Assembly: GCF_001905655.1 (NCBI RefSeq)
Contig: NZ_JMHT01000070.1
Location: 25,755-89,754 of the forward strand
DNA from: Mycobacterium sp. ST-F2
Lineage (GTDB): Bacteria > Actinomycetota > Actinomycetes > Mycobacteriales > Mycobacteriaceae
Reading direction: 5' to 3'
Length of the DNA stretch: 64,000 bases
How positions within the stretch are numbered: position 1 is the first letter of the stretch; the number at the start of each line of letters is the position of its first letter. Shown piece after piece: positions 49,147 to 57,446 of this stretch. The notes under the pieces were generated by a model that was given only the letters and a program-made list of their open reading frames with translations, was not told the origin of the DNA and searched no databases. The position numbers and the translations under genes were made by a program.

Positions 49147-50057
49147 GCGAGGCTCGCCGAGCGAACCAACCGGCCCAGGGTCGCATCAATATGCCCGAGC
49201 GGCGCCTTGCCTATTCACTCATCGCGCCCGCGGTGTTCGTGATGCTGGCGGTGGCCGCGTACCCCGTCGTCTACGCGGTGTGGCTGAGCCTGCACCGGGA
49301 CAACCTGGCGGCGCCGGGGGAGACCCGGTTCGTGGGGCTGGACAACTACACGACGATCCTCACCGACCACTACTGGTGGACGGCGTTCGTGGTGACTCTC
49401 GGCATCACGGTGGTGTCGGTGGCCATCGAGTTCGTGCTCGGCATGGCGCTGGCGGTGGTGATGCACCGGACCATGTTCGGCAGCTCCCTGGTGCGTACCG
49501 CCATCCTCATCCCGTACGGCATCGTGACCGTAGCCGCTTCCTACAGTTGGTATTACGCGTGGACGCCGGGCACCGGCTACCTCGCGAACCTGCTGCCGAC
49601 AGGCACCGCGCCACTGACCGAGCAGTTGCCGTCACTGGCCGTCGTGGTGCTGGCCGAGGTGTGGAAGACGACGCCGTTCATGTCGCTGTTGCTGTTGGCC
49701 GGGCTGGTCCTGGTGCCCCAGGATCTGCTCGACGCCGCCCAGATGGACGGTGCGGGCCGCTGGCAGCGGTTCGCCAAAGTGACTCTGCCGCTGATGAAAC
49801 CGGCCATCCTGGTGGCCCTGCTGTTCCGCACCCTGGACGCGTTCCGCATCTTCGACAACATCTACGTGCTCACCGGCGGCACCAACAACACCGGCTCGGT
49901 GTCGATCCTGGGTTACGACAACCTGTTCAAGGCCTTCAACATCGGGCTGGGTTCGGCCATCAGTGTGCTGATCTTCGCCACCGTCGCGATCATCGCGTTC
50001 ATCTACATCAAGATCTTCGGTGCTGCGGCGCCCGGTGCGGAAGCCGAGGTGCGCTAG
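49143..50057 (+). CDS. sugA: Trehalose ABC transporter permease SugA
   Basis: 304 residues. Six membrane helices of the MalF type, starting RLAYSLIAPAVFVMLAVAAYPVVYAVWLSL. The coupling (EAA) loop DAAQMDGAGRWQRFAKVTLPLMKPAIL contacts SugC. GTG 49143 overlaps the lpqY stop, and ATG 50058 of sugB follows directly on its stop codon. The importer recycles trehalose that the mycolyltransferases release at the envelope. The N-terminal 18 residues are polar and may be shorter in other mycobacteria, with an in-frame ATG at residue 17. Confidence 0.93.
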   Translation: MSEARRANQPAQGRINMPERRLAYSLIAPAVFVMLAVAAYPVVYAVWLSLHRDNLAAPGETRFVGLDNYTTILTDHYWWTAFVVTLGITVVSVAIEFVLGMALAVVMHRTMFGSSLVRTAILIPYGIVTVAASYSWYYAWTPGTGYLANLLPTGTAPLTEQLPSLAVVVLAEVWKTTPFMSLLLLAGLVLVPQDLLDAAQMDGAGRWQRFAKVTLPLMKPAILVALLFRTLDAFRIFDNIYVLTGGTNNTGSVSILGYDNLFKAFNIGLGSAISVLIFATVAIIAFIYIKIFGAAAPGAEAEVR

Positions 50058-50894
50058 ATGAGCGGGCAGACACGTGGCGGCCGACTCGCCGGCTGGGGTG
50101 TGGTCAACGTCCTGGTGGTGGTCTACGCGCTGCTGCCGGTGCTGTGGATTTTCTCGCTGTCGCTCAAGCCGACGTCAACGGTCAAGGACGGCAACCTGAT
50201 TCCGCGTCAGGTCACGTTCGACAACTACAAGGGCATCTTCACCGGCGGCGGCTTCGGCTCGGCGCTGATCAACTCGATCGGCATCGGGCTCATCACCACC
50301 GCCATCGCGGTGACCATCGGTGGCATGGCCGCGTACGCCGTGGCGCGCCTGGACTTTCCGGGCAAACGGGTGCTGGTAGGCCTTTCGTTGCTGATCGCGA
50401 TGTTCCCTCAGATCTCTTTGGTGACACCGCTGTTCAACATCGAGCGCACCGTCGGGCTGTTCGACACCTGGCCCGGCCTGATCCTGCCGTACATCACCTT
50501 CGCGCTGCCGCTGGCCATCTACACCATGTCGGCGTTCTTCCGGGAAATCCCTTGGGATTTGGAGAAGGCCGCCAAGATGGACGGCGCCACGCCGGGGCAG
50601 GCTTTCCGGAAGGTGATCGCCCCACTGGCCGCGCCGGGCATCGTCACCGCGGCGATCCTGGTGTTCATCTTCGCCTGGAACGACCTGCTGCTGGCGCTGT
50701 CGCTGACCGCGACCCAGCGGGCCATCACGGCGCCTGTGGCGATTGCGAACTTCACGGGCAGTTCGCAATTCGAGGAACCGACCGGCTCCATCGCCGCCGG
50801 TGCCATGGTCATCACGGTGCCCATCATCATCTTTGTTCTGATCTTCCAACGACGGATCGTCGCGGGCCTGACGTCCGGTGCGGTGAAGGGGTAG
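50058..50894 (+). CDS. sugB: Trehalose ABC transporter permease SugB
   Basis: 278 residues with six membrane helices of the MalG type (WGVVNVLVVVYALLPVLWIFSLSLKP; VLVGLSLLIAMFPQISLVTPLFNI; FVFIFAWNDLLLALSL-like VFIFAWNDLLLAL). The EAA loop is EKAAKMDGATPGQAFRKVIAPLAAPGI. No gap separates it from sugA, so its ribosome site must lie inside the sugA coding end. It pairs with SugA to form the membrane pore. Confidence 0.93.
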   Translation: MSGQTRGGRLAGWGVVNVLVVVYALLPVLWIFSLSLKPTSTVKDGNLIPRQVTFDNYKGIFTGGGFGSALINSIGIGLITTAIAVTIGGMAAYAVARLDFPGKRVLVGLSLLIAMFPQISLVTPLFNIERTVGLFDTWPGLILPYITFALPLAIYTMSAFFREIPWDLEKAAKMDGATPGQAFRKVIAPLAAPGIVTAAILVFIFAWNDLLLALSLTATQRAITAPVAIANFTGSSQFEEPTGSIAAGAMVITVPIIIFVLIFQRRIVAGLTSGAVKG

Positions 50895-50896
50895 TC

Positions 50897-52072
50897 ATGG
50901 CCGAAATCGTTCTGGAGAACGTCACCAAGAGCTACACCGGTGGGGCGACGGCAGTGCAGGACCTGTCGCTGACCATCGCCGACGGTGAGTTCCTGATCCT
51001 GGTCGGGCCGTCCGGGTGCGGAAAGTCGACGACGCTCAACATGATTGCCGGGCTGGAGGACATCAGCTCCGGCGAGCTGCGCATCGGTGGCGAGCGGGTC
51101 AACGAGAAGGAGCCGCGCGATCGCGACATCGCGATGGTGTTCCAGTCCTACGCGCTGTACCCGCACATGACGGTGCGGCAGAACATCGCGTTCCCGCTCA
51201 CGCTCGCGAAGATGCCGAAGGCCGAGATCGCGGCCAAGGTCGAGGAGACCGCGAAAATCCTTGACCTGACGGCACTCCTGGACCGCAAGCCCGCGCAGCT
51301 GTCCGGTGGCCAGCGCCAGCGGGTGGCGATGGGCCGCGCCATCGTGCGCAGCCCCAAGGCGTTCCTGATGGACGAGCCGCTGTCGAACCTGGACGCGAAG
51401 CTGCGCGTGCAGATGCGCACCGAGATCGCCCGGCTGCAGGCCCGCCTCGGCACCACCACCGTCTACGTCACCCACGACCAGACCGAGGCGATGACGCTGG
51501 GGGACCGGGTGGTGGTGATGAGCGGCGGTGTCGCACAACAGGTCGGCACCCCCGACGAGCTGTACAACCAGCCGGCGAACCTGTTCGTCGCCGGTTTCAT
51601 CGGTTCCCCGTCCATGAACTTCTTCCCGGCCACCCGCACCGACGTCGGGGTGCAACTCCAGTTCGGTGAGGTCACGCTGACCGAGGAAGCGCGGGAGGCG
51701 CTGGATCGGCAGCGGCCGTCGTCCGACCTCATCGTGGGCGTGCGCCCCGAGCAGTTCGACGACGCCGCGGTGATCGATGCCTACGCGCGCATCCAGTCCC
51801 TGACGTTCGAAGTCGACGCCGAGTTGGTGGAATCGCTCGGCGCCGACAAGTACGTGCACTTCCGGCTCGAAGGTGCCGGCGCGCAGGCTGCCCAGCTGGA
51901 CCAGCTGGCCGACGACACCGCGGACGCCGGATCGAGCGAAACCACTTATGTGGCAAGGGTTTCGGCCAAGTCGGCCGCGACTGCCGGCGGCAAGGTCGAG
52001 TTGGCGCTGGATACGTCGAAGTTGACGCTGTTCGACCCGGCGACGGGGCGCAACCTGTCCTTGCCGCAGTGA
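50897..52072 (+). CDS. sugC: Trehalose ABC transporter ATPase SugC
   Basis: 391 residues from ATG 50897. MalK/MsmK-type ATPase: Walker A GPSGCGKST, Q-loop MVFQSYALYPHMTV, signature LSGGQRQRVAMGRA, Walker B FLMDEPLSNLDAKLR and H-loop VYVTHDQTEAM. The regulatory C-terminal domain (GSPSMNFFPATRTD, VGVRPEQFDD and ELVESLGADKYVHF) carries an OB-fold. One mutually dependent operon with lpqY-sugA-sugB drives trehalose uptake. Its stop overlaps the following SUFU-domain gene by 4 nt, so that gene belongs to the same transcript. Confidence 0.94.
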   Translation: MAEIVLENVTKSYTGGATAVQDLSLTIADGEFLILVGPSGCGKSTTLNMIAGLEDISSGELRIGGERVNEKEPRDRDIAMVFQSYALYPHMTVRQNIAFPLTLAKMPKAEIAAKVEETAKILDLTALLDRKPAQLSGGQRQRVAMGRAIVRSPKAFLMDEPLSNLDAKLRVQMRTEIARLQARLGTTTVYVTHDQTEAMTLGDRVVVMSGGVAQQVGTPDELYNQPANLFVAGFIGSPSMNFFPATRTDVGVQLQFGEVTLTEEAREALDRQRPSSDLIVGVRPEQFDDAAVIDAYARIQSLTFEVDAELVESLGADKYVHFRLEGAGAQAAQLDQLADDTADAGSSETTYVARVSAKSAATAGGKVELALDTSKLTLFDPATGRNLSLPQ

Positions 52073-52662
52073 CCGACGTCCTCGGCGCGGTACGGGCCCA
52101 TGTGACAACGCATTTCGCCGGCCGTGGCAGCACTGCTGAGCCGGTGGGTGCCAGCGTCACCTTCCTCGGGGCCGACCCCATCGAGGTGCTGCGCTTCGGG
52201 CCGACCGATGGCGACGTGTATCACTATGTGTCGCAGGGGTGTTCGCGGTACCCCATGGCGGATCCGATGGACATGATGGCCGACGGGGTCAGCGGTCCGC
52301 GGGCGGAGGCGGTGCTGTCGCTGCGCGGCCCGACCCCGACGGGGCTGGCCCGTTCCATCGCGATCCTGGCGTCGGCGCCGGCTGTCGAGGGCCTGATCCT
52401 GGAACCCGGTGCGCTGATCGATCTGCAGGGACCGGTGTGGCAGGGCGCCGTGTTCACGGCATTTCTGTTGGGCGACAGCGAGATCGGTGAAGTTGAGCTG
52501 CCTGAGCCGTATCAGCCGGTGCGGATCCTGAGCGCCACGCCCATCACCGCGACCGAAGCCGCCTGGGTGCGGCTCAAGGGTGCCGACGCCATGCGTGAGG
52601 CGTGGCAGCAGGACGGCGTCGACGTCCTCGATCAGAACCGCCGGGCCGCCGAACCCAGCTAG
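52069..52662 (+). CDS. Suppressor-of-fused (SUFU) domain protein
   Basis: 197 residues from GTG 52069, overlapping the sugC stop. EVLRFGPTDGDVYHYVSQGCSRYPMADPMD is the SUFU-domain start. GPRAEAVLSLRGPTPTGLARSIAILASAPAVEGLILEPGALIDL and GPVWQGAVFTAFLLG follow as in bacterial SUFU proteins. Bacterial members are often immunity proteins for toxins or of unknown function. Translational coupling to a trehalose importer is odd and could reflect simple read-through. No toxin gene was found nearby. Confidence 0.75.
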   Translation: MTDVLGAVRAHVTTHFAGRGSTAEPVGASVTFLGADPIEVLRFGPTDGDVYHYVSQGCSRYPMADPMDMMADGVSGPRAEAVLSLRGPTPTGLARSIAILASAPAVEGLILEPGALIDLQGPVWQGAVFTAFLLGDSEIGEVELPEPYQPVRILSATPITATEAAWVRLKGADAMREAWQQDGVDVLDQNRRAAEPS

Positions 52663-52941
52663 TTAGGACGTGTTGTTCGGGCAGGCGACATCGGCCCACA
52701 CGACATCCCCCTCGGCAGGTTCGTCGGAGGACGGATTGTTGACCCGGACCACGGTGCAGCGCGGCAGCACTGTCGGCTTGTTGCCGTTGAGCCAGTTGAT
52801 TCTGACGATGTAGCCCTCGGCTTCGAGATCTCTGATGACGGCGTCAGCGCCGTTGGCATGGGCGGACGGCGCCGTGACGCCGCCCAAAGCAACACTCGCC
52901 AGGGCGACTGCCACCGCGACGGACTTGCTTCCGAGTTTCAT
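52663..52941 (-). CDS. Small secreted protein
   Basis: 92 residues with a signal peptide (KSVAVAVALASVALGGVTAPSAHA, cleavage near AHA-NG). The mature part of about 60 residues (DAVIRDLEAEGYIVRINWLNG, then C62 and C87) should hold one disulfide bridge and a short helix. It is similar in style to many mycobacterial small exported proteins of unknown role. It ends one base after the convergent SUFU-domain gene. Confidence 0.7.
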   Translation of the reverse strand: MKLGSKSVAVAVALASVALGGVTAPSAHANGADAVIRDLEAEGYIVRINWLNGNKPTVLPRCTVVRVNNPSSDEPAEGDVVWADVACPNNTS

Positions 52942-53028
52942 GTCGAAAGCATGACCGGCCTGCGGTGTGCGCGGTGCACTTTTACGAAAGATGCCGTTTA
53001 CTCGCGCGTTGCCGCGCGTTAGCCGTGG

Positions 53029-54135
53029 TTACAGCCAGTGGTTGTGGCGGAACGTCCGGTACAGGCCCGTGCACACCAGCACCATCACCGTCAGGACGGC
53101 GAAATAGCCGTAATGCCAATGTAGTTCGGGCATGTTGTCGAAGTTCATGCCGTAGATGCCGGCGATCATCGTGGGCATCGCGGCAATGGCGACCCACGCC
53201 GAGATCTTGCGCATGTCCGCGTTCTGTTCCATGCCGACCTTGCCGAGCGCCGCCTGCACCAGCGAACTCAGCATGTCGTCGAAACCGGTGATCTGGTCGG
53301 CGGCCTGACTGTTGTGGTCATGGACGTCGCGGATGTAGCGGCGGACTTCCTTCGAGATCAGGTCGTGGTGGTCGGACAGCAGCCGCTGCAGTGCCATGGT
53401 CAGGGGGTTCACCGAGTGCCGCAGCTCGACTACTTCGCGCTTGAGCAGGTAGATGCTCTCGATGTCGGTCTGGGTGTGCGGGGAGAACACGGCCTGCTCG
53501 ATGGCGTCGATGTCGGTCTCGACCGAGGCGGTGACATCGAGATAGCTGTCCACCACATGGTCGGCGATCGCGTGCATCACCGCGTAGGGGCCCAGCGTCA
53601 GGATGGTGGGGGACTCGTCCAGTCGGTGCCGCACCGTGGCCAGCCCGCTGTGTTCACCGTGCCGGACCGTGACCACGAACTCGGGGCCGACGAACACCAT
53701 GATCTCGCCCGTCTCGACGATCTCCCGGGCATTGGCCACGGACTCGTGCTCGACGTAGCTGACCGTCTTGAGCACCAGGAACAGGGTCTGGTCGTACCGC
53801 TCCAGCTTGGGTCGCTGATGAGCGCAGACCGCGTCCTCGACGGCCAGTTCGTGCAGCCCGAAGACGTCGGCGACGGCCTGCATCTGGTGCTGGTCGGGCT
53901 CGTGAAGCCCGATCCACACGAAGGCCTCCGCGCCGGCCGCGCGCAGTTCGCGCACCTTGGCGACGGCTGCGCCGTGGGTGTATTTGCCGGGTAGCCGCGC
54001 GCCCATGGAGTAGACGCCGCAGTCGACGGTGGCGCGGGCGACCGGAACGTGGATGGAGCTGGCATCGGGCCCGGCAGGCGGCTTTTTCGGGACCGGGCGG
54101 AAGTTCGATGGTTGGAGTGCGCGGAACGAGGGCAT
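53029..54135 (-). CDS. corA: Magnesium/cobalt transporter CorA
   Basis: 368 residues. The large cytoplasmic N-terminal domain contains VWIGLHEPDQHQMQAVADVFGLHELAVEDAV. The conserved helix TGFDDMLSSLVQAALGKVGMEQNADMRKISAWVAIAAMPTMIAGIYGMNFDNMPELHWHYGYF carries the GMN motif of the pore and the MPEL loop. A second membrane helix (VLTVMVLVCTGLYRTF) and a basic tail complete it. It imports Mg2+ and some other divalent ions at the inner membrane. It is divergent from the malic enzyme gene. GGGAGG just upstream supports ATG 54135. Confidence 0.93.
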   Translation of the reverse strand: MPSFRALQPSNFRPVPKKPPAGPDASSIHVPVARATVDCGVYSMGARLPGKYTHGAAVAKVRELRAAGAEAFVWIGLHEPDQHQMQAVADVFGLHELAVEDAVCAHQRPKLERYDQTLFLVLKTVSYVEHESVANAREIVETGEIMVFVGPEFVVTVRHGEHSGLATVRHRLDESPTILTLGPYAVMHAIADHVVDSYLDVTASVETDIDAIEQAVFSPHTQTDIESIYLLKREVVELRHSVNPLTMALQRLLSDHHDLISKEVRRYIRDVHDHNSQAADQITGFDDMLSSLVQAALGKVGMEQNADMRKISAWVAIAAMPTMIAGIYGMNFDNMPELHWHYGYFAVLTVMVLVCTGLYRTFRHNHWL

Positions 54136-54223
54136 GCGGCTGACCTCCCGTGGGGCGGACTTCTCGGATCAGTAGACCAGTCGCAAATGCTACGCGGAAC
54201 CGGCGAGTAACAATTGAGTGAAG

Positions 54224-54229
54224 TAGCCT
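54224..54229 (+). promoter_or_regulatory. Leaderless -10 box of the malic enzyme gene
   Basis: TAGCCT six bases before GTG 54236. Confidence 0.55.
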
Positions 54230-54235
54230 GACGCG

Positions 54236-55414
54236 GTGTCAGATAAGTCAGGCGCTGTGCGCACACCCCAGGTGGTCATCGATGATGCGGAGATTTTCGC
54301 CGCCCACGAAGGGGGCAAGCTCTCCGTAGCCCTCAACGAGCCGCTTGATACCCAGCGCGCGTTGTCGATCGCCTACACCCCGGGCGTCGCCCAGGTCAGC
54401 CGTGCCATCGCGGCCGATGCGACGCTGGCCAAGAAGTACACCTGGGCCAACCGCCTGGTCGCCGTGGTGAGCGACGGCAGCGCGGTGCTGGGCCTCGGTG
54501 ACATCGGCCCGGCGGCCTCCCTGCCGGTCATGGAGGGCAAGAGCGCCCTGTTCAAGACCTTCGGCGGCCTCGACTCCATCCCGATCGTGCTGGACACCAA
54601 GGACCCCGACGAGATCGTCGAGACCCTGATCCGGCTGCGTCCGACGTTCGGCGCCGTCAACCTGGAGGACATCTCCGCGCCGCGATGTTTCGAGATCGAG
54701 CGCCGCGTCATCGAGGCGCTGGACTGCCCCGTCATGCATGACGACCAGCACGGCACCGCCATCGTGGTGCTCGCCGCACTGCTGGGCGCCACCAAGGTGC
54801 TCGAGCGCGACATGCACAACCTCAAGGTCGTGGTGTCCGGTGCCGGTGCGGCCGGTGTGGCCTGCACCAACATCATGCTGGCCAGCGGCATTCGCGACAT
54901 CATCGTCCTCGACAGCAAGGGCGTCGTGCACTCCGGTCGTGACGACCTCAACTCGTTCAAGGCCGAGCTCGCCGGCCGCACCAACCCGCGCGGCGTGACC
55001 GGCGGCATCGCCGAGGCGCTCGACGGCGCCGACGTCTTCCTGGGCGTCTCGGCCGGACTGGTGCCCGAGGAATTCATCGCCGAGATGGCGCCCAATGCCA
55101 TCGTGTTTGCGCTGTCGAACCCGGACCCGGAGATTCACCCGGACGTCGCCCGCAAGTACGCCGCCGTCGTGGCGACCGGTCGCAGCGACTTCCCGAACCA
55201 GATCAACAACGTGCTGGCGTTCCCCGGCGTGTTCCGCGGCGCCCTGGACGCCGGTGCCCGCCGCATCACCGAGGCCATGAAAGTGGCTGCCGCAGAAGCC
55301 ATCTTCTCGGTCGTGGGTGATGACCTGTCGGTCGACTACATCGTGCCCAGCGCGCTCGACCCGCGCGTGGGTCCGGCCGTGGCGGCCGCGGTGGCCGCCG
55401 CGTCGCAAGCCTGA
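54236..55414 (+). CDS. NAD(P)-dependent malic enzyme
   Basis: 392 residues from GTG 54236. Short bacterial malic enzyme type without a phosphotransacetylase tail. Hallmarks: IAYTPGVAQVSRAIA, AVVSDGSAVLGLGDIGPAASLPVMEGKSALFKTFGG (substrate loop), ALDCPVMHDDQHGTAIV (metal-binding DDQHGTA), VVSGAGAAGVACTNIML (NAD site) and FALSNPDPEI with IFSVVGDD. It converts malate to pyruvate and CO2, which yields NAD(P)H for lipid synthesis. The M. tuberculosis malate dehydrogenase mdh (Rv1240) occupies the corresponding place beside corA, so this appears to be a different enzyme at the same location. Its own Mez (Rv2332) is longer, at about 548 residues. Confidence 0.9.
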   Translation: MSDKSGAVRTPQVVIDDAEIFAAHEGGKLSVALNEPLDTQRALSIAYTPGVAQVSRAIAADATLAKKYTWANRLVAVVSDGSAVLGLGDIGPAASLPVMEGKSALFKTFGGLDSIPIVLDTKDPDEIVETLIRLRPTFGAVNLEDISAPRCFEIERRVIEALDCPVMHDDQHGTAIVVLAALLGATKVLERDMHNLKVVVSGAGAAGVACTNIMLASGIRDIIVLDSKGVVHSGRDDLNSFKAELAGRTNPRGVTGGIAEALDGADVFLGVSAGLVPEEFIAEMAPNAIVFALSNPDPEIHPDVARKYAAVVATGRSDFPNQINNVLAFPGVFRGALDAGARRITEAMKVAAAEAIFSVVGDDLSVDYIVPSALDPRVGPAVAAAVAAASQA

Positions 55415-55419
55415 GCACC

Positions 55420-56280
55420 ATGAGCCGCCGGGTCGCGGCGGGCGGTGTGGCGCTGGCCGCACTGCTCACCGCGACGACGGCGGGCTGCAGCAGCGGGCAA
55501 TCCGTGCCGGGGCCCCCGGCGGTGACCGTCGGCGCCGCGCCGACCAGCGAGTCGAAACTGCTCGCGCATCTGTACTCGGCCGCCCTGGGATATTTCGGTA
55601 TCCCGACCCGCGTGCACCTGGTCCCGGATCCCGTTGCGGCCCTGGACTCCGCCGATGTGACGGTGGCGCCGGGGTTGACCGGCGAACTGCTCGCCAGATT
55701 CGTCCCACACGCCACGGCGCGGGCCGACGAGCAGGTGTACCGGTCGATGATCTCGGCGTTGCCCGAAGGTGTCGCCGCCGCCGACTACACCGCGTCGGCA
55801 CAGGACAAGCCGGCTGTCGCGGTCACCGCGGCGACCGCCGACCGGTGGGGCAAGCGGGACGTCGCGGCGTTGCCGGGGCACTGCGCCGGATTGTCCGTCG
55901 GCGTGGTTACGGGGGACGCGCACCCGGCTCGCGTGGGGGACTGCGTCCTGCCGGCCGCTCGTGAATTCAAGGACACCGCAAGCCTTTTCGATGCACTCAA
56001 GGCGGCTGCGGTGACCGTGGCGTGGACCTCGACCGCGGCGCCGGCCGCGCCGTCCGGCGTGACGGTGCTGACCGACCGAACCGCACTGATCCGCGCCGAG
56101 AACGTGGTGCCGCTGTATCGGCGCAACGTTCTCGCTGAGCAGCAGGTGTTGGCGCTCAACGGAATTGCCGGTGAACTGGACACCGCGACGCTGACCGACA
56201 TGATCGGTCAGGTCGACAAGGGTGCCGATCCGGCCGCGGTGGCGGGCGCGTGGCTGGCCCAGCACCCGCTGGACCACTAG
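55420..56280 (+). CDS. lpqZ: Osmoprotectant-type substrate-binding lipoprotein LpqZ
   Basis: 286 residues, the length of M. tuberculosis LpqZ. Signal VALAALLTATTAGC has the lipobox TTAGC. The mature domain matches the glycine-betaine/proline (OpuAC-like) binding fold: SESKLLAHLYSAALGYFGIPTRV, DSADVTVAPGLTGELLARF, VVPLYRRNVLAEQQVLALNGIAGELDTATLTDMIGQVDKG. It would deliver a quaternary amine to an ABC importer, but no permease or ATPase genes lie here. It starts 5 bp after the malic enzyme stop, probably in its transcript. Confidence 0.82.
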   Translation: MSRRVAAGGVALAALLTATTAGCSSGQSVPGPPAVTVGAAPTSESKLLAHLYSAALGYFGIPTRVHLVPDPVAALDSADVTVAPGLTGELLARFVPHATARADEQVYRSMISALPEGVAAADYTASAQDKPAVAVTAATADRWGKRDVAALPGHCAGLSVGVVTGDAHPARVGDCVLPAAREFKDTASLFDALKAAAVTVAWTSTAAPAAPSGVTVLTDRTALIRAENVVPLYRRNVLAEQQVLALNGIAGELDTATLTDMIGQVDKGADPAAVAGAWLAQHPLDH

Positions 56281-56586
56281 CCAAGCTGGCAACCCGCGGT
56301 GATCGCCGGTGATCCACACGCAATGGCGCTACTCACCAGCGGCGGGTAAACCTCGTGAGAAGTGCGTGGTCTCAATCCCGCGGGATCAGTAGCTTCTTGA
56401 TTGAAGCCACGTACCGTTCCGCGCCGCGAAACGTCCCTGGGTTCAATAACAACTCGCGGATCGTCGCCCCGGTTGCGCTCAGGGACTTTTCGCCCCGCCG
56501 CTGTTGGTGAACAACCCCAACCCGACCTCCGGCCGCCTTGCGTCTCGGCGCCCGAGGGTAGGGCCAAACGACTGTGCCCGGGAGAC
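56281..56586. other. Intergenic stretch between lpqZ and the SDR pair, no convincing gene
   Basis: 306 bp. A minus-strand open frame of 72 codons (56372-56590) ends in a protein-like segment (ATIRELLLNPGTFRGAERYV) but has no ribosome site or recognisable relative, and starts inside the SDR gene. It could be a remnant. CTCGG-CGC-CCGAG near 56543-56555 can form a small hairpin downstream of the SDR genes. Nothing else was seen. Confidence 0.4.
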
Positions 56587-57417
56587 TCAACCGAGCCGGG
56601 GCAGCACGCGTCCCGCAATGGCCGCGAACAGCCCCTGGTAGGCGCCCGATCCGGTGATGCGGACGATCACGTCGACGATCTTGGCGTCCGGCCCGACCAG
56701 CACCCGAGCGTGGCCCTTGCGGACCGCTTCGAGGATGATCTGGGCGGCCCGTTCCGGCGTCGTCAGGGCACCCCTGTCGAACAGCTTGTTCAAGCCCGCG
56801 GAGTCGATGTCGGCGGCCGCCGTCGAGTTGCGCACGATGTTGGTCTTGATGCCGCCCGGGTGCACCGTGGTGACCTTCACCGGATGGCCGGCCAGCTTCA
56901 TCTCCTGGCGCAGCGCCTCGGTGAAGCCGCGGACGGCGAATTTGGCTGCGTTGTAAGCGGATTGGCTGGGTACCGCGAACAGGCCGAAGATGCTCGAGAC
57001 GTTGACGACATGACCGTCGCCCGAGGCGATCAGGTGCGGCAGGAAGACCTTGGTGCCGTTGACGACGCCCCAGAAGTCGACGTCCATGACGCGCTCGATG
57101 TCCTTGAACTGGCTGACCTCGAGGTCACCGGTGAAGGCGATGCCGGCGTTGTTGTAGACCTGGTTGACCTTGCCGAAGTGCTTGACCACGTCGTCGGCAT
57201 ACAGCTCGAAGGCCTCCCGCTCGGCGACGTTCAGCCGGTCGGCTTTCACTTCGGCGCCGATGGCCTTGACCTGTTCCTCGGTCTTGGCCAGGCCCTCGGT
57301 GTCGATGTCGCTGATCGCCAGCGACGCACCCGAGCGCGCCAGTTCAATGGCCAGCGCCTGGCCGATACCCGACCCGGCTCCGGTGATCACGCAGACCTTG
57401 CCGGCGAATCCCTCCAT
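56587..57417 (-). CDS. Short-chain dehydrogenase, downstream copy of a tandem pair (Rv1245c type)
   Basis: 276 residues. TGAGSGIGQALA at residues 12-23 binds NAD(P), NNAGIA is conserved, and the catalytic triad is SSIFG...YNAAK (Tyr and Lys four apart). HPGGIKTNIVRNS follows. It resembles its upstream neighbour over the whole length (roughly three quarters identical by eye), with most change in the last 60 residues. Start ATG 57417 is followed by MEGFAGKV, identical in both copies. The substrate is unknown; relatives act on hydroxyacyl or steroid-like compounds. Confidence 0.88.
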   Translation of the reverse strand: MEGFAGKVCVITGAGSGIGQALAIELARSGASLAISDIDTEGLAKTEEQVKAIGAEVKADRLNVAEREAFELYADDVVKHFGKVNQVYNNAGIAFTGDLEVSQFKDIERVMDVDFWGVVNGTKVFLPHLIASGDGHVVNVSSIFGLFAVPSQSAYNAAKFAVRGFTEALRQEMKLAGHPVKVTTVHPGGIKTNIVRNSTAAADIDSAGLNKLFDRGALTTPERAAQIILEAVRKGHARVLVGPDAKIVDVIVRITGSGAYQGLFAAIAGRVLPRLG

Positions 57418-57446
57418 GACCGCTCCTTTGCGTTGGGTGGTGGGTG

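Noticed and set aside
49280..50896. 538 codons in frame upstream of sugC
   Set aside because: They lie across sugA and sugB in a wrong frame and read as Arg/His/Gly-rich nonsense; the real start is ATG 50897.
56372..56590. 72-codon minus-strand gene between lpqZ and the SDR pair
   Set aside because: No ribosome site, starts inside the SDR gene and no recognisable family; kept only as a note in the intergenic entry.
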